Assembly: GCA_020024765.1 (NCBI GenBank)
Contig: JAHHTG010000007.1
Span: 1 to 26,291 of the forward strand
Reading direction: 5' to 3'
DNA length: 26,291 nt
Source of the DNA: Thomasclavelia sp.
Lineage (GTDB): Bacteria > Bacillota_I > Bacilli_A > Erysipelotrichales > Erysipelotrichaceae
Position 1 is the first letter of the stretch. Every line of letters begins with the position of its first letter. The notes under the pieces are model-generated. The model was not told the DNA's origin, made no database searches, and worked only from the letters and a program-made list of their open reading frames with translations. Made by a program: the position numbers and the translations under genes. Below are positions 7,647 through 15,688 of the stretch, in pieces.

Positions 7647-9989
7647 ATGGGCTTACTTACAAAATTATTTAATCAAGATAAAAGAATCTTAGCCGATATC
7701 GAAAAAGCGGTTAAACCTACTGAAACATATTCTAAAGAGATGGAATCTCTTACTGATGAACAACTTAAAGACAAGACAAATGAATTCCGTGATCGTCTAA
7801 AGAAAGGTGAAACCCTTGATGACATCATGTGTGAAGCATTCGCAGTTGCACGTGAAGCTGCAAGACGTGTCATTGGTGAATATCCTTACTTCCGCCAATT
7901 GGAAGGTGCTTGTGTATTACATCGTGGTGATATTGCGGAAATGCGTACTGGTGAAGGTAAGACCTTAACATCGGTTATGGCAGTATACCTAAATGCTCTA
8001 GAAGGTAAGGGTGTCCATGTTATTACAGTCAATGAATACTTAGCACAACGTGACTGTGAATGGATGGGTCAAATCCATAGATTTTTAGGCTTGACTGTTG
8101 GTCTAAACCTAAGACAACTAACACCTGCTCAAAAACGTGCAGCTTACAATTGTGATATTACATATACAACAAATGCCGAAGTTGGTTTCGACTACTTACG
8201 TGACAATATGGTTACACGTATTGAAGATAGAGTACTTCGTCCACTTAATGTTGCTGTTGTCGATGAAGTCGATTCAATCTTGATCGATGAATCACGTACA
8301 CCATTAATTATTTCTGGTGGTGAAAAGAAAACAGCTAATTTATATGTTAATGCAGATAAATTTGTTAAACACTTAACTGAAAATGAAGAATATGTCATTG
8401 ATGTTAAGGAACGTTCAGTTCAATTGACTGAAGCCGGTGTTGCAAAAGCTGAAAAACATTTTGGTTTAGAAAACCTATACGCTATTGAAAATACAAATCT
8501 AGTTCACCACATCAATCAAGCTTTAAAGGCAAACTACATCATGCGTAATGATGTTGAATATGTGGTTGAAGAAGGCGAGATTGTTATCGTCGATCAAAAC
8601 ACTGGTCGTAAAATGCCAGGACGTGAATACTCAGATGGTTTACACCAAGCCTTAGAAGCTAAAGAGCATCTACAAATCAAACAAGAAACAATCACTTTAG
8701 CTAACATTACTTACCAAAACTTCTTCCGTCTATACAAAAAGTTGGCCGGTATGACAGGTACAGCCAAAACCGAAGAAGAAGAATTCTTAGATATTTACAA
8801 TATGCGTGTAGTTGAAATTCCAACACATCGCCCAATTGCACGTATCGACTATCCAGATTTAGTCTTTGGCACTAAGAAAGCTAAATATGAAGCACTAGTG
8901 AATGAAGTTGAAGAACTACACAAGAAAGGCCAACCGGTTCTAGTTGGTACTATTTCAGTTGAAACTTCAGAATTAATTTCAAGAATGCTAAAAGCTAGAC
9001 ACATTCGTCACGAAGTCTTAAACGCTAAGAACCATGCGCGTGAAGCTGATATCATCGCTAATGCTGGTAAAGAAAATTCAGTTACAATCGCTACAAACAT
9101 GGCTGGTCGTGGTACTGATATTAAGTTAACAGAAGAAAGTCGTGCTCTAGGTGGTTTGGCAGTTATCGGTAGTGAACGTCATGAATCACGTCGTATTGAT
9201 AACCAATTACGTGGTCGTTCAGGCCGTCAAGGCGATCCTGGTTTCTCACGTTTCTATGTATCTCTAGAAGATGAATTAATGGTACGTTTCGGTAGTGAAC
9301 GTCTACAAACAATGTTCCAAACGATTGGCGATCAAGCTATTGAAAATAAGATGGTCACAAAATCAATTTCAACAGCTCAAAAACGTGTTGAAGGTTTGAA
9401 CTTTGATATTCGTAAAACATTATTAGATTACGATAACGTTTTAAGTCAACAACGTGAAACTATTTACCAACAACGCGATTTCATTCTTACAAACGATGAT
9501 GTTCATGGTCTAGTTAAAGACATGTTCCATAGAGTTGTTGATACAGTTGTTAAACACTATGTCACAATCAATGGTAAGAAAGAAACAATTGATTATGATG
9601 GTGTTGTTGAATCACTTAAGAAGTTGGGCTTAGATATGAATGAAGAGTCAGTTAATGAAATCAAGGGCTTAAGTTATAACGATGTCGTTGATAAATGTAC
9701 TGAAATTGCATGGAACGCTTACGAAACTAAGATTGCTCCAGCATATGAAGCTATCCTTCCTCAAGAAAAAGTTATGGTTCTACGCACAATTGACCGTGCT
9801 TGGGTTAACCAAATCGATATCATGTCTAAACTTCGTGAAGGTATCCATTTAAGAGGTTATGCTCAAAATAACCCACTTCAAGCTTATGTTGAAGAAGGTT
9901 TCCAATTATTCGAAGAAATGATGAATACAATCTCAATGGATGTCGTACGTTTCTGCATCAATGTCAAGGTCATCATTAAGGAGCGTTAA
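7647..9989 (+). CDS. secA: Preprotein translocase ATPase SecA
   Basis: The 780-residue motor drives unfolded preproteins through SecYEG at the membrane. Walker A is GEGKT at residues 102-106. The nucleotide-binding and crosslinking regions follow: VDEVDSILIDESRTPLI, then MAGRGTDIKL and LRGRSGRQGDPG of the second motor lobe, and the helical scaffold/two-helix finger near the end. The protein stops at INVKVIIKER, without the C-terminal linker and CxC zinc-binding tail found in many SecA proteins, which also explains its shortness. The frame is open 13 codons upstream, but AAGGAGG lies 7 nt before the ATG at 7647 and MGLLTKLF is the usual start. prfB follows after 3 nt. Confidence 0.98.
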   Translation: MGLLTKLFNQDKRILADIEKAVKPTETYSKEMESLTDEQLKDKTNEFRDRLKKGETLDDIMCEAFAVAREAARRVIGEYPYFRQLEGACVLHRGDIAEMRTGEGKTLTSVMAVYLNALEGKGVHVITVNEYLAQRDCEWMGQIHRFLGLTVGLNLRQLTPAQKRAAYNCDITYTTNAEVGFDYLRDNMVTRIEDRVLRPLNVAVVDEVDSILIDESRTPLIISGGEKKTANLYVNADKFVKHLTENEEYVIDVKERSVQLTEAGVAKAEKHFGLENLYAIENTNLVHHINQALKANYIMRNDVEYVVEEGEIVIVDQNTGRKMPGREYSDGLHQALEAKEHLQIKQETITLANITYQNFFRLYKKLAGMTGTAKTEEEEFLDIYNMRVVEIPTHRPIARIDYPDLVFGTKKAKYEALVNEVEELHKKGQPVLVGTISVETSELISRMLKARHIRHEVLNAKNHAREADIIANAGKENSVTIATNMAGRGTDIKLTEESRALGGLAVIGSERHESRRIDNQLRGRSGRQGDPGFSRFYVSLEDELMVRFGSERLQTMFQTIGDQAIENKMVTKSISTAQKRVEGLNFDIRKTLLDYDNVLSQQRETIYQQRDFILTNDDVHGLVKDMFHRVVDTVVKHYVTINGKKETIDYDGVVESLKKLGLDMNEESVNEIKGLSYNDVVDKCTEIAWNAYETKIAPAYEAILPQEKVMVLRTIDRAWVNQIDIMSKLREGIHLRGYAQNNPLQAYVEEGFQLFEEMMNTISMDVVRFCINVKVIIKER

Positions 9990-9992
9990 TCC

Positions 9993-11093
9993 TTGGAACT
10001 ATATGAATTAAAACAATCTTTATTAGCAGCTAAGAAAAAGTTAGCAGAACTTAAAGATTCGTTAGATTTACCACGTGTCGAAGCGAAGTTAGCTGAACTT
10101 GAAGAACTTCAACAAGGCGCTGACTTCTGGAATGATCCAAAAGAGGCACAAAGATACATCAAAGAATACAACACTTTAAAGAGCCTTTATCAAAGCTTTA
10201 ATCAAAACAATGATGCAGTGCTTGATTTACTTGCGAGTGTTGATGAATTAAATAAGAATTATGATCAAGATATGTTCGAACTTGTTGAAGAAGAATATGG
10301 GGAAATCGTATCTAACTTCGAAAAGTTTGAAATCGATGTCTTATTATCACATGATTATGACCATTCGAATGCAATCCTAGAAATCCATCCTGGTGCTGGT
10401 GGTACAGAATCACAAGATTGGGCGATGATGCTTTATCGTATGTATCAAAGATATGCTCAAAAGAATGGTTATACATTTGAAGTGTTAGATTACCAAGATG
10501 GGGATGAAGCAGGAATGAAATCTTGCAGCGTCCTTATCAAGGGTGATTTAGCATATGGATATTTAAAAGGCGAAAGTGGTGTTCACCGTCTTGTGCGTAT
10601 TTCACCATTTGATGCCTCAGGCCGTCGCCATACATCATTTGCGAGCGTTGAAATTACACCTGAGTTTAACAATGAAATCGAAATTAATATCGATGAAAAA
10701 GACTTAGAAGTTGATACAATGCGTTCAAGTGGCGCTGGTGGTCAACATGTCAACAAGACTGATAGTGCTGTTAGAATTAAACATATTCCAACCGGTATTG
10801 TCGTCTTCTCACAAACAGAACGTTCTCAAATTGTTAACCGTGAACGCTGCATGACGATGTTGAAAAGTAAACTATATCAAAAGGCCATCCTTGAACAAGA
10901 AGCGAAGGTTAAATCCTTCAAGGGTGAACAAAAAGCTATTGAATGGGGTTCTCAAATTCGTTCCTATGTCTTCTGTCCATATACTTTGGTTAAAGACCAT
11001 CGTACAGGATATGAAGAGGGCAATGTTGAAAAAGTTATGGATGGAGACATCAATGACTTCCTATTTAGTTATCTAAAGAGTCAAATTAAATAA
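9993..11093 (+). CDS. prfB: Peptide chain release factor 2, without programmed frameshift
   Basis: The 366-residue product releases finished peptides at UGA and UAA codons. The stop-recognition tripeptide SPF is in VRISPFDASGRRHTSF, and the catalytic GGQ is in GAGGQHVNKTDSAV. The start is TTG at 9993, 9 nt after an AAGGAG site inside the end of secA, and the N-terminus MELYELKQSL matches the family. In many bacteria codon 25-26 is an in-frame UGA bypassed by +1 frameshifting; here the corresponding region (DSLDLPRVEA) reads straight through in one frame. The secA-prfB pairing is typical of Bacillota. Confidence 0.97.
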   Translation: MELYELKQSLLAAKKKLAELKDSLDLPRVEAKLAELEELQQGADFWNDPKEAQRYIKEYNTLKSLYQSFNQNNDAVLDLLASVDELNKNYDQDMFELVEEEYGEIVSNFEKFEIDVLLSHDYDHSNAILEIHPGAGGTESQDWAMMLYRMYQRYAQKNGYTFEVLDYQDGDEAGMKSCSVLIKGDLAYGYLKGESGVHRLVRISPFDASGRRHTSFASVEITPEFNNEIEINIDEKDLEVDTMRSSGAGGQHVNKTDSAVRIKHIPTGIVVFSQTERSQIVNRERCMTMLKSKLYQKAILEQEAKVKSFKGEQKAIEWGSQIRSYVFCPYTLVKDHRTGYEEGNVEKVMDGDINDFLFSYLKSQIK

Positions 11094-11096
11094 AAA

Positions 11097-11128
11097 AACA
11101 AGTCCTCACGCTAGGACTTGTTTTATTT
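11097..11128. terminator. Bidirectional terminator after prfB
   Basis: A perfect 10-bp stem (11097-11106 and 11113-11122) with a 6-nt loop has T-rich tails on both strands: TTATTT after the right arm on plus, and a run of seven T on minus. It ends secA-prfB and could also end a minus-strand transcript from the gap. Confidence 0.9.
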
Positions 11129-11180
11129 AATATTCTTCTTTTAAAAAGAAACAAACTTACATTACTTTGACATTATAGCA
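11097..11180 (-). ncRNA. Candidate minus-strand small RNA next to prfB
   Basis: On the minus strand a perfect extended -10 element, TGCTATAAT, lies at 11172-11180. A transcript from about 11165 would run some 70 nt and end at the shared terminator with a seven-T tail. It contains a second small hairpin (TTCTTTT pairing with AAAAGAA) and no reading frame. Only sequence signals support it; no -35 box or known family was found. Confidence 0.3.
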
Positions 11181-11298
11181 TTAAGCATCAAAGAAAGAAA
11201 GTGCTTTAGAGCCTTTATTTAAAGGTTTTTAACCACTTTACATTTAAAGAAACTCCCACATTTATAATTATATCACAAATAAATTTTTATTAATAGAA

Positions 11299-11326
11299 TT
11301 GTATTTAAAGGGGCTTGTGTTAGTAT
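11299..11326 (+). promoter_or_regulatory. Promoter of the large structured RNA
   Basis: TTGTAT (11299-11304) and TAGTAT (11321-11326) are 16 bp apart, and TGT before the second box makes it an extended -10 element. The predicted start is near 11333, at the beginning of the structured region. Confidence 0.5.
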
Positions 11327-11330
11327 ATAG

Positions 11331-11768
11331 GTGAAGAAAGGGTAACAAAGCAACCCTTAGAAAATATATTGAAACAAATAATTAAAGATCGAGTTTAGTT
11401 AGAAAGATGAAGTGCTTATAGGATGGAAGCATTAACTAAAGGAGATCAAAGAAAAGAAGGTAGAGGATATACCCATGGGAAGTTTAGTTTAAACAATTTA
11501 TTCAAAAAGTTATCATGAAAAAGTTAAGGTTGTGAAATCTCGAAACATGAGTAATGGTAAAGAATAAATTAAATCATCGGTATTGAAAGATGAAAGTAGT
11601 ATCGAATTCGTGAGTCGCAGATTTTTATTCAGAGTGATAGAAATTAGTGAATATTTTAGGTAGATTGCTAAAGGATGTGAAAGGTCTTGAAGTAATCCAC
11701 AATTCCTCTTTAAAAAAATGATTGATACTTAAAGGAATCTCAAAATAATAATCGAGATTCCTTTTTTT
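11331..11768 (+). ncRNA. Large structured non-coding RNA, family not recognised
   Basis: This stretch of about 435 nt has no credible reading frame, is very purine-rich on the plus strand, and can fold into many local helices. Stem 1 pairs AAGGGT (11338-11343) with ACCCTT (11353-11358). A long hairpin pairs GATC (11387-11390) with 11444-11447, TTTAGTTA (11394-11401) with TAACTAAA (11433-11440), and TGCTT (11413-11417) with AAGCA (11427-11431). The GAG/GGA internal loop fits tandem sheared G-A pairs. TCGGTA pairs with TATCGA around 11577-11605, and TATTCA with TGAATA around 11626-11653. A strong terminator ends it, and a promoter precedes it. It lacks the T-box signature, the tmRNA tag and the conserved RNase P core sequence. 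OLE, ROOL, GOLLD and raiA-type RNAs are comparators, but I cannot assign one. Confidence 0.55.
11731..11768 (+). terminator. Terminator of the structured RNA
   Basis: AAAGGAATCTC pairs with GAGATTCCTTT over 11 bp around a loop of about 12 nt, and is followed by a run of T. It separates the upstream RNA from the metG T-box transcript. Confidence 0.9.
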
Positions 11769-11796
11769 ATACGTATAATTTATGTATAATATAAAG

Positions 11797-12000
11797 GATT
11801 AGTGAAGATAGATTGAGTATTTTAAATGGATTATCAGAGAGTTCTTGGGTGGTGTGAAAGGACATGAAGTTTAAAAGAAAGTGGATCTTGAACTTTATAT
11901 CTGAAATGTAAGATATAACGTGAACTCGCGTTAAGGGTTTGAGTAAAAAGTTAAGGTGGTACCTCGCTGTTTTAGCGACCTTAGGGCTACCTTTTTTATT
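11797..12000 (+). promoter_or_regulatory. T-box riboswitch controlling metG, AUG specifier
   Basis: The leader has the T-box layout. A long stem I contains GGTGTGAAAGGACATGAAG, where ATG at 11864-11866 followed by a purine is the likely specifier codon for methionine. The T-box sequence AAGGTGGTACCTCGC is at 11953-11967. A terminator follows in which AAGGTGGT pairs with GCTACCTT and TCGCT with AGCGA, then six T. A TATAAT at 11785-11790 places the start near 11797. Uncharged tRNA-Met would pair with the specifier and the T-box bulge, stabilise the antiterminator and allow metG transcription. A frame reading from TTG 11939 into metG simply translates this leader. Confidence 0.93.
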
Positions 12001-12016
12001 TTGGAGAGAGGATTAT

Positions 12017-13915
12017 ATGGAAAACAAAAAAACTTATTATGTGACAACACCAATTTATTATCCTAGTGATAATTTCCACGTTGGTCACTGTTACACTACT
12101 ACCATTGCTGATGCATTAGCTCGTTATAAGAAAGAACATGGATATGATGTTTTTTTCTTAACCGGATCTGATGAACATGGTCAAAAGATTGAAGATCGTG
12201 CAGCTAAGGCTGGTGTGACACCTAAAGAATTCGTTGACCCAATTATTGATAACGCTAAAGATTTATGGTCAAAGTTAAACATTCAATATGATAAATTCAT
12301 TCGTACAACCGATGAAGAACATGTTGCGTGTGTCCAAAAGATTATGCAAAAACTATACGATCAAGGCGATATCTATAAAGGTTCATACGAAGGTTGGTAC
12401 TGTACACCATGTGAATCTTACTGGACTGAAGCTCAATTAGTCGATGGTAAGTGTCCAGACTGTGGTCGTGAAGTACACAAGATGAAAGAAGATGCATACT
12501 TCTTACGTCTATCAAAATATCAAAAACAATTAGAAGAATACCTTGAACAAAATCGTGATTTAATGCAACCAGAATCTCGTTACAACGAAATGGTTAATAA
12601 CTTCTTAAAACCAGGTCTTAAAGATTTATGCGTTTCAAGAGCTAGTGTTAAGTGGGGTATTCCTTGTACATTCGATGACTCACAAACTGTTTATGTTTGG
12701 GTTGACGCATTATCGAACTATATTAGTGCATTAGGTTATTTAAGCGAAGATGATTCAAACTTCAAGAAGTTCTGGCCAGCTGATTTACATTTAATTGGTA
12801 AAGAAATCTTCCGTTTCCATACAATTATTTGGCCAATCATCTTAATTGCACTAGGCTTACCTTTACCTAAGAAGGTTTATGGCCATGGTTGGTTAACAAT
12901 CGATGGTGGAAAGATTTCTAAATCAAAGGGAAACTACAAAGATCCACGTGAATTTATTGATAATTACGGAACTGATACATTAAGATATTACATTTTAACA
13001 GCTGTACCATTCGGAAGTGATGGTAACTTCTCAGAATTATTAATGGTTCAAAGAAGAAATAGCGACTTAGCAAATATCTTAGGTAACTTAGTTAACCGTA
13101 CAATTTCGATGACAAATAAATACTTTGGTGGAACAGTTCATAGAATGCAAGTTCTAACTGATTTAGACAAAGAAGTTATTAAACAATTAACTGAAATGCC
13201 TAAGTTAATTGATGAAAAGATTGATGCTTTAGATGTACCTGCAGCTATTGAAATCATCTTCGATTCATTAAAGAGATTAAATAAATATATTGATGAAACA
13301 ACACCTTGGGTTCTTGCAAAGAATGAAAATACATTGCCACGTTTAAACGATGTTTTATATTTAATTCTTGAAGGTATTCGTCTATGTGCTATTCAATTAA
13401 AGCCGTTCATCCCAGAAACTGCTGATAAGATTTTTGAACAATTAAATACACAATACACTACAATGCAATATGCTAAAGTTGGTGTAAAGACGGTTAATGT
13501 CGTTGAAAAACCAGAAATCTTATTCCAAAGAATTGACGAAGAAGAAGTCGCTAAACGTATTGAAGAAGAATCAAAACCTAAAGTTGAACATTTACCAGAA
13601 ATGAGCTTCGAAGACTTTGGTAAGGCTGAACTAGTTGTTGGTGAAGTTAAAGAATCAAAACGTCACCCAGGTGCTGATAAATTATTAGTATCGCAAATTG
13701 ATATTGGTTATGGTGAGATGCGTCAAATCGTAACTGGTATCGCCGATCGTGTTAAACCAGAAGAATTTGTTGGTAAGAAAGTTGTAGTATTAGCTAACTT
13801 AAAACCCGCTAAGATTCGTGGTGTTGAATCACAAGGTATGGTTCTAGTTGGCGAAAACGAAAATGAATTATCATTAGTTTCAGCTGACGTCGCTGTCGGT
13901 ACAAGAATTCGCTAA
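12017..13915 (+). CDS. metG: Methionyl-tRNA synthetase
   Basis: The 632-residue class I enzyme charges tRNA-Met in the cytosol. HVGH at residues 21-24 is the HIGH motif and KISKSKG at 299-305 the KMSKS loop. Four cysteines (129, 132, 146, 149) form the single zinc knuckle in the connecting domain. The last 100 residues or so (from EMSFEDFGKAELVVGEV) form the EMAPII/Trbp111-like OB-fold tRNA-binding domain that dimerises the long-form enzyme. The ATG at 12017 has a GGAGAGAGG site; the frame extends 26 codons upstream, but that part is the T-box terminator. A perfect terminator follows. Confidence 0.97.
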   Translation: MENKKTYYVTTPIYYPSDNFHVGHCYTTTIADALARYKKEHGYDVFFLTGSDEHGQKIEDRAAKAGVTPKEFVDPIIDNAKDLWSKLNIQYDKFIRTTDEEHVACVQKIMQKLYDQGDIYKGSYEGWYCTPCESYWTEAQLVDGKCPDCGREVHKMKEDAYFLRLSKYQKQLEEYLEQNRDLMQPESRYNEMVNNFLKPGLKDLCVSRASVKWGIPCTFDDSQTVYVWVDALSNYISALGYLSEDDSNFKKFWPADLHLIGKEIFRFHTIIWPIILIALGLPLPKKVYGHGWLTIDGGKISKSKGNYKDPREFIDNYGTDTLRYYILTAVPFGSDGNFSELLMVQRRNSDLANILGNLVNRTISMTNKYFGGTVHRMQVLTDLDKEVIKQLTEMPKLIDEKIDALDVPAAIEIIFDSLKRLNKYIDETTPWVLAKNENTLPRLNDVLYLILEGIRLCAIQLKPFIPETADKIFEQLNTQYTTMQYAKVGVKTVNVVEKPEILFQRIDEEEVAKRIEEESKPKVEHLPEMSFEDFGKAELVVGEVKESKRHPGADKLLVSQIDIGYGEMRQIVTGIADRVKPEEFVGKKVVVLANLKPAKIRGVESQGMVLVGENENELSLVSADVAVGTRIR

Positions 13916-13923
13916 TTTTATAC

Positions 13924-13952
13924 AAAGGATATCGGTTTCGATATCCTTTTCT
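13924..13952 (+). terminator. Terminator of metG
   Basis: A perfect 11-bp stem (13924-13934 and 13939-13949) with a GTTT loop starts 9 nt after the stop codon; the T tail is short. Confidence 0.88.
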
Positions 13953-14002
13953 AATGATTGAAAATGTTATAAGATATTCATTGATAAGAAATAGGAGTCA
14001 TT

Positions 14003-14278
14003 ATGAAAAAGAAATTAGTTGATGATTTAAGTGGCATCCTTGTCATCTTAGCTATCTTCGCCTTACCAATTTTTAAGAAAACCGGTATGGATGCAAGCCT
14101 TAATGCGATGTTGACATATGCGGCGATTGTCGTGATCTTGGTGCTCATCTTAAAGTTAGTTGGTTATTTTACAAAATATACTAAAGAAGAACGTCAAGAA
14201 GATCTCAAGATGTTCGGAATTCTATCAGCGATTGCAGTCATCTTATTAATGATTGCGCGCTTTTATCATTTCTATTAG
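14003..14278 (+). CDS. Small integral membrane protein, unknown function
   Basis: The 91-residue product has three likely membrane helices: about residues 10-27 (SGILVILAIFALPIF), 36-56 (MLTYAAIVVILVLILKLVGYF) and 70-88 (MFGILSAIAVILLMIARF). A charged loop (TKYTKEERQEDLK) lies between the second and third. No family is recognised. It has an AGGAG ribosome-binding site and its own terminator. The composition matches the core genes around it. It stands alone between metG and the convergent minus-strand operon. Confidence 0.78.
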   Translation: MKKKLVDDLSGILVILAIFALPIFKKTGMDASLNAMLTYAAIVVILVLILKLVGYFTKYTKEERQEDLKMFGILSAIAVILLMIARFYHFY

Positions 14279-14289
14279 AAGTTAAAATT

Positions 14290-14317
14290 GTGGTACTCAG
14301 ATGAGTGCCACTTTTTA
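14290..14317 (+). terminator. Terminator of the small membrane protein gene
   Basis: A 9-bp stem with one G-T pair (14290-14298 and 14303-14311), AGAT loop and five-T tail. Confidence 0.88.
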
Positions 14318-14541
14318 TCTCTACTTGTCGATTTTAATTATGTGATAGCCGATTCTGATACAGGCTTAGATATATTGTGAGAAGTTAAGTAACTTTTTCA
14401 ATCTTCTTACTAAGATATTCTAGGATATGACCAATCATTAAACTACACAAATGGATGTAACCAGGATAGCGTAGATGATTATGTCCATAAGATTAATGCT
14501 CTTACCACCAAAGACTAAGATGATATAAATGTTTGTTTAGC
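14318..14541 (-). other. Gene-free gap with a possible gene relic
   Basis: No intact gene is seen between the two convergent terminators. On the minus strand two overlapping open stretches in different frames would join, with one frameshift, into about 45 codons with gene-like composition (ILVFGGKSINLMDI, then YPGYIHLCSLMIGHILEYL, ending KIEKVT and stop). This may be the decayed 3' end of a lost gene. The fragment is too short to identify, and chance is not excluded. Confidence 0.2.
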
Positions 14542-14569
14542 CAAAATAAAGGTGAGTAATGAACTCACC
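14542..14569 (-). terminator. Terminator of the minus-strand four-gene operon
   Basis: AGGTGAGT (14549-14556) pairs perfectly with ACTCACCT (14562-14569), and the minus strand continues into TTTATTTT. It lies 25 nt beyond the stop of the ArsC-like gene. Confidence 0.88.
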
Positions 14570-14593
14570 TGAAAGAACGGAATTGTCTTTTTA

Positions 14594-14941
14594 TTATATA
14601 ATGTCAGCCCATTCAGATTCTTTGAAACCTACAAGAACTTTATCTTCAAGAATAACTAATGGGCGTTTTACCAACATGCCATCAGTCGCTAGTAAACGAT
14701 ACATTTCTTCTTCACTCATATTTGGTAACTTATCTTTAAGTTCCATTGAACGATAAATTAAACCGGATGTATTAAAGAAACGTTTAAGTGGTAAACCACT
14801 AAGATGATGCCAAGCCACTAATTCTTCATAAGTGGGATGGTCATTCTTGATATCACGGTAGTCATATTTAACTCCATGGTCATCAAGATACTTTTGCGCT
14901 TTGGCACATGTTGAACATTTTGGATAACAGATTAGTAGCAT
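14594..14941 (-). CDS. ArsC/Spx/YffB-type thioredoxin-fold protein
   Basis: The 115-residue protein belongs to the arsenate reductase-like superfamily of thioredoxin folds. It starts MLLICYPKCSTCAKAQKYLDD with a CSTC (CXXC) redox pair at Cys9 and Cys12, as in Spx and YffB-like proteins. It continues with YDYRDI and GLPLKRFFNTSG, and the conserved KRPL-(V/I) element with the cis-proline near the end. True arsenate reduction is not implied, since there are no ars genes nearby. A thiol-redox or Spx-like regulatory role is as likely. It is the last gene of the operon, 3 nt after yaaA, with AAGGAG overlapping the yaaA end. Confidence 0.88.
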   Translation of the reverse strand: MLLICYPKCSTCAKAQKYLDDHGVKYDYRDIKNDHPTYEELVAWHHLSGLPLKRFFNTSGLIYRSMELKDKLPNMSEEEMYRLLATDGMLVKRPLVILEDKVLVGFKESEWADII

Positions 14942-14944
14942 ATT

Positions 14945-15688
14945 TTATTCACTCCTTACGAATACATATTTTTGCGCAGTTGAGAGATCACTGCGATACT
15001 TGAAATTCAATTCTGCAAAGCCTTGCATACCAGTAACTTTATCAATGCGATTTTCAACAAGATATCGAACCATAGAACCTCTAGCCATTTTGACATAGAC
15101 ACCTTTTTCTTTGAGCTCTCCAGCGACATCTTCATAGAAATAAACATCAACCCACATGGATTTGGGAATGTACTTTTTAATCGATTTACTATATTCGTTC
15201 GAGCCTAAATTAATAATCGGTTCGTGATGTTGATTTAAGACTTCAGCAATTGAATCTCCCCAATAATCATAGAGATTAGTATTGCCTTGGCAATCGATTT
15301 TACTTTGCATTTCAAGGCGATAAGGAATGATTTCATCAAGCGGTCTAAGGATACCATATAAACCAGAGATGATATATAAATGGTCATTGAGGAATTGCAT
15401 TTGGGCTTCATCAAATAGTGAAGCATGCATATATTGGTATTGAATTCCATCATAGGCATTAATGGCGGTTAAGAAAGGTTCGTCTAAGTTATAGGTATGA
15501 ATCTTTCTTTGCGCATCTTCAACAATTTTATCGCTGGCTTTATATAGCTTCTTTAAACCTTCAAAATCTAAAGATTGTAGATAAGCATATAAGACTTTAG
15601 CTTTTTCTAAGAAAAGGGGTGAGGAATTGACATTGGGATAGTCATTCACATCGTTGATTTTCTTAGCTGGCGAAATGATTATTTGCAT
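14945..15688 (-). CDS. yaaA: Peroxide-stress protein YaaA
   Basis: The 247-residue product matches the YaaA/DUF328 family, whose Escherichia coli member binds DNA and limits iron-driven damage during hydrogen peroxide stress. The N-terminus MQIIISPAKKIND is the family hallmark. Also conserved are SGLYGILRPLDEIIPYRLEM, LINLGSNEYSK-like text (here INLGSNEYSKSI) and a late MARGSMVRYLVE. The frame opens at a TTG two codons earlier; the ATG at 15688 has a GAGG site at proper distance and gives the family start. It overlaps the upstream PLP-enzyme gene by 10 bp, so the two are translationally coupled. Confidence 0.94.
   Translation of the reverse strand: MQIIISPAKKINDVNDYPNVNSSPLFLEKAKVLYAYLQSLDFEGLKKLYKASDKIVEDAQRKIHTYNLDEPFLTAINAYDGIQYQYMHASLFDEAQMQFLNDHLYIISGLYGILRPLDEIIPYRLEMQSKIDCQGNTNLYDYWGDSIAEVLNQHHEPIINLGSNEYSKSIKKYIPKSMWVDVYFYEDVAGELKEKGVYVKMARGSMVRYLVENRIDKVTGMQGFAELNFKYRSDLSTAQKYVFVRSE

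Noticed and set aside
11331..11768. A second T-box upstream of the metG one
   Set aside because: Part of it (GGATGTGAAAGGTCTTGAAG) resembles the metG T-box stem I, but there is no TGGNACC T-box sequence before its terminator, and the rest of the fold differs.
14594..14941. Arsenic resistance locus
   Set aside because: The ArsC-like protein has a CXXC pair near the N-terminus as in Spx/YffB proteins, and no arsenite pump or ArsR is nearby.
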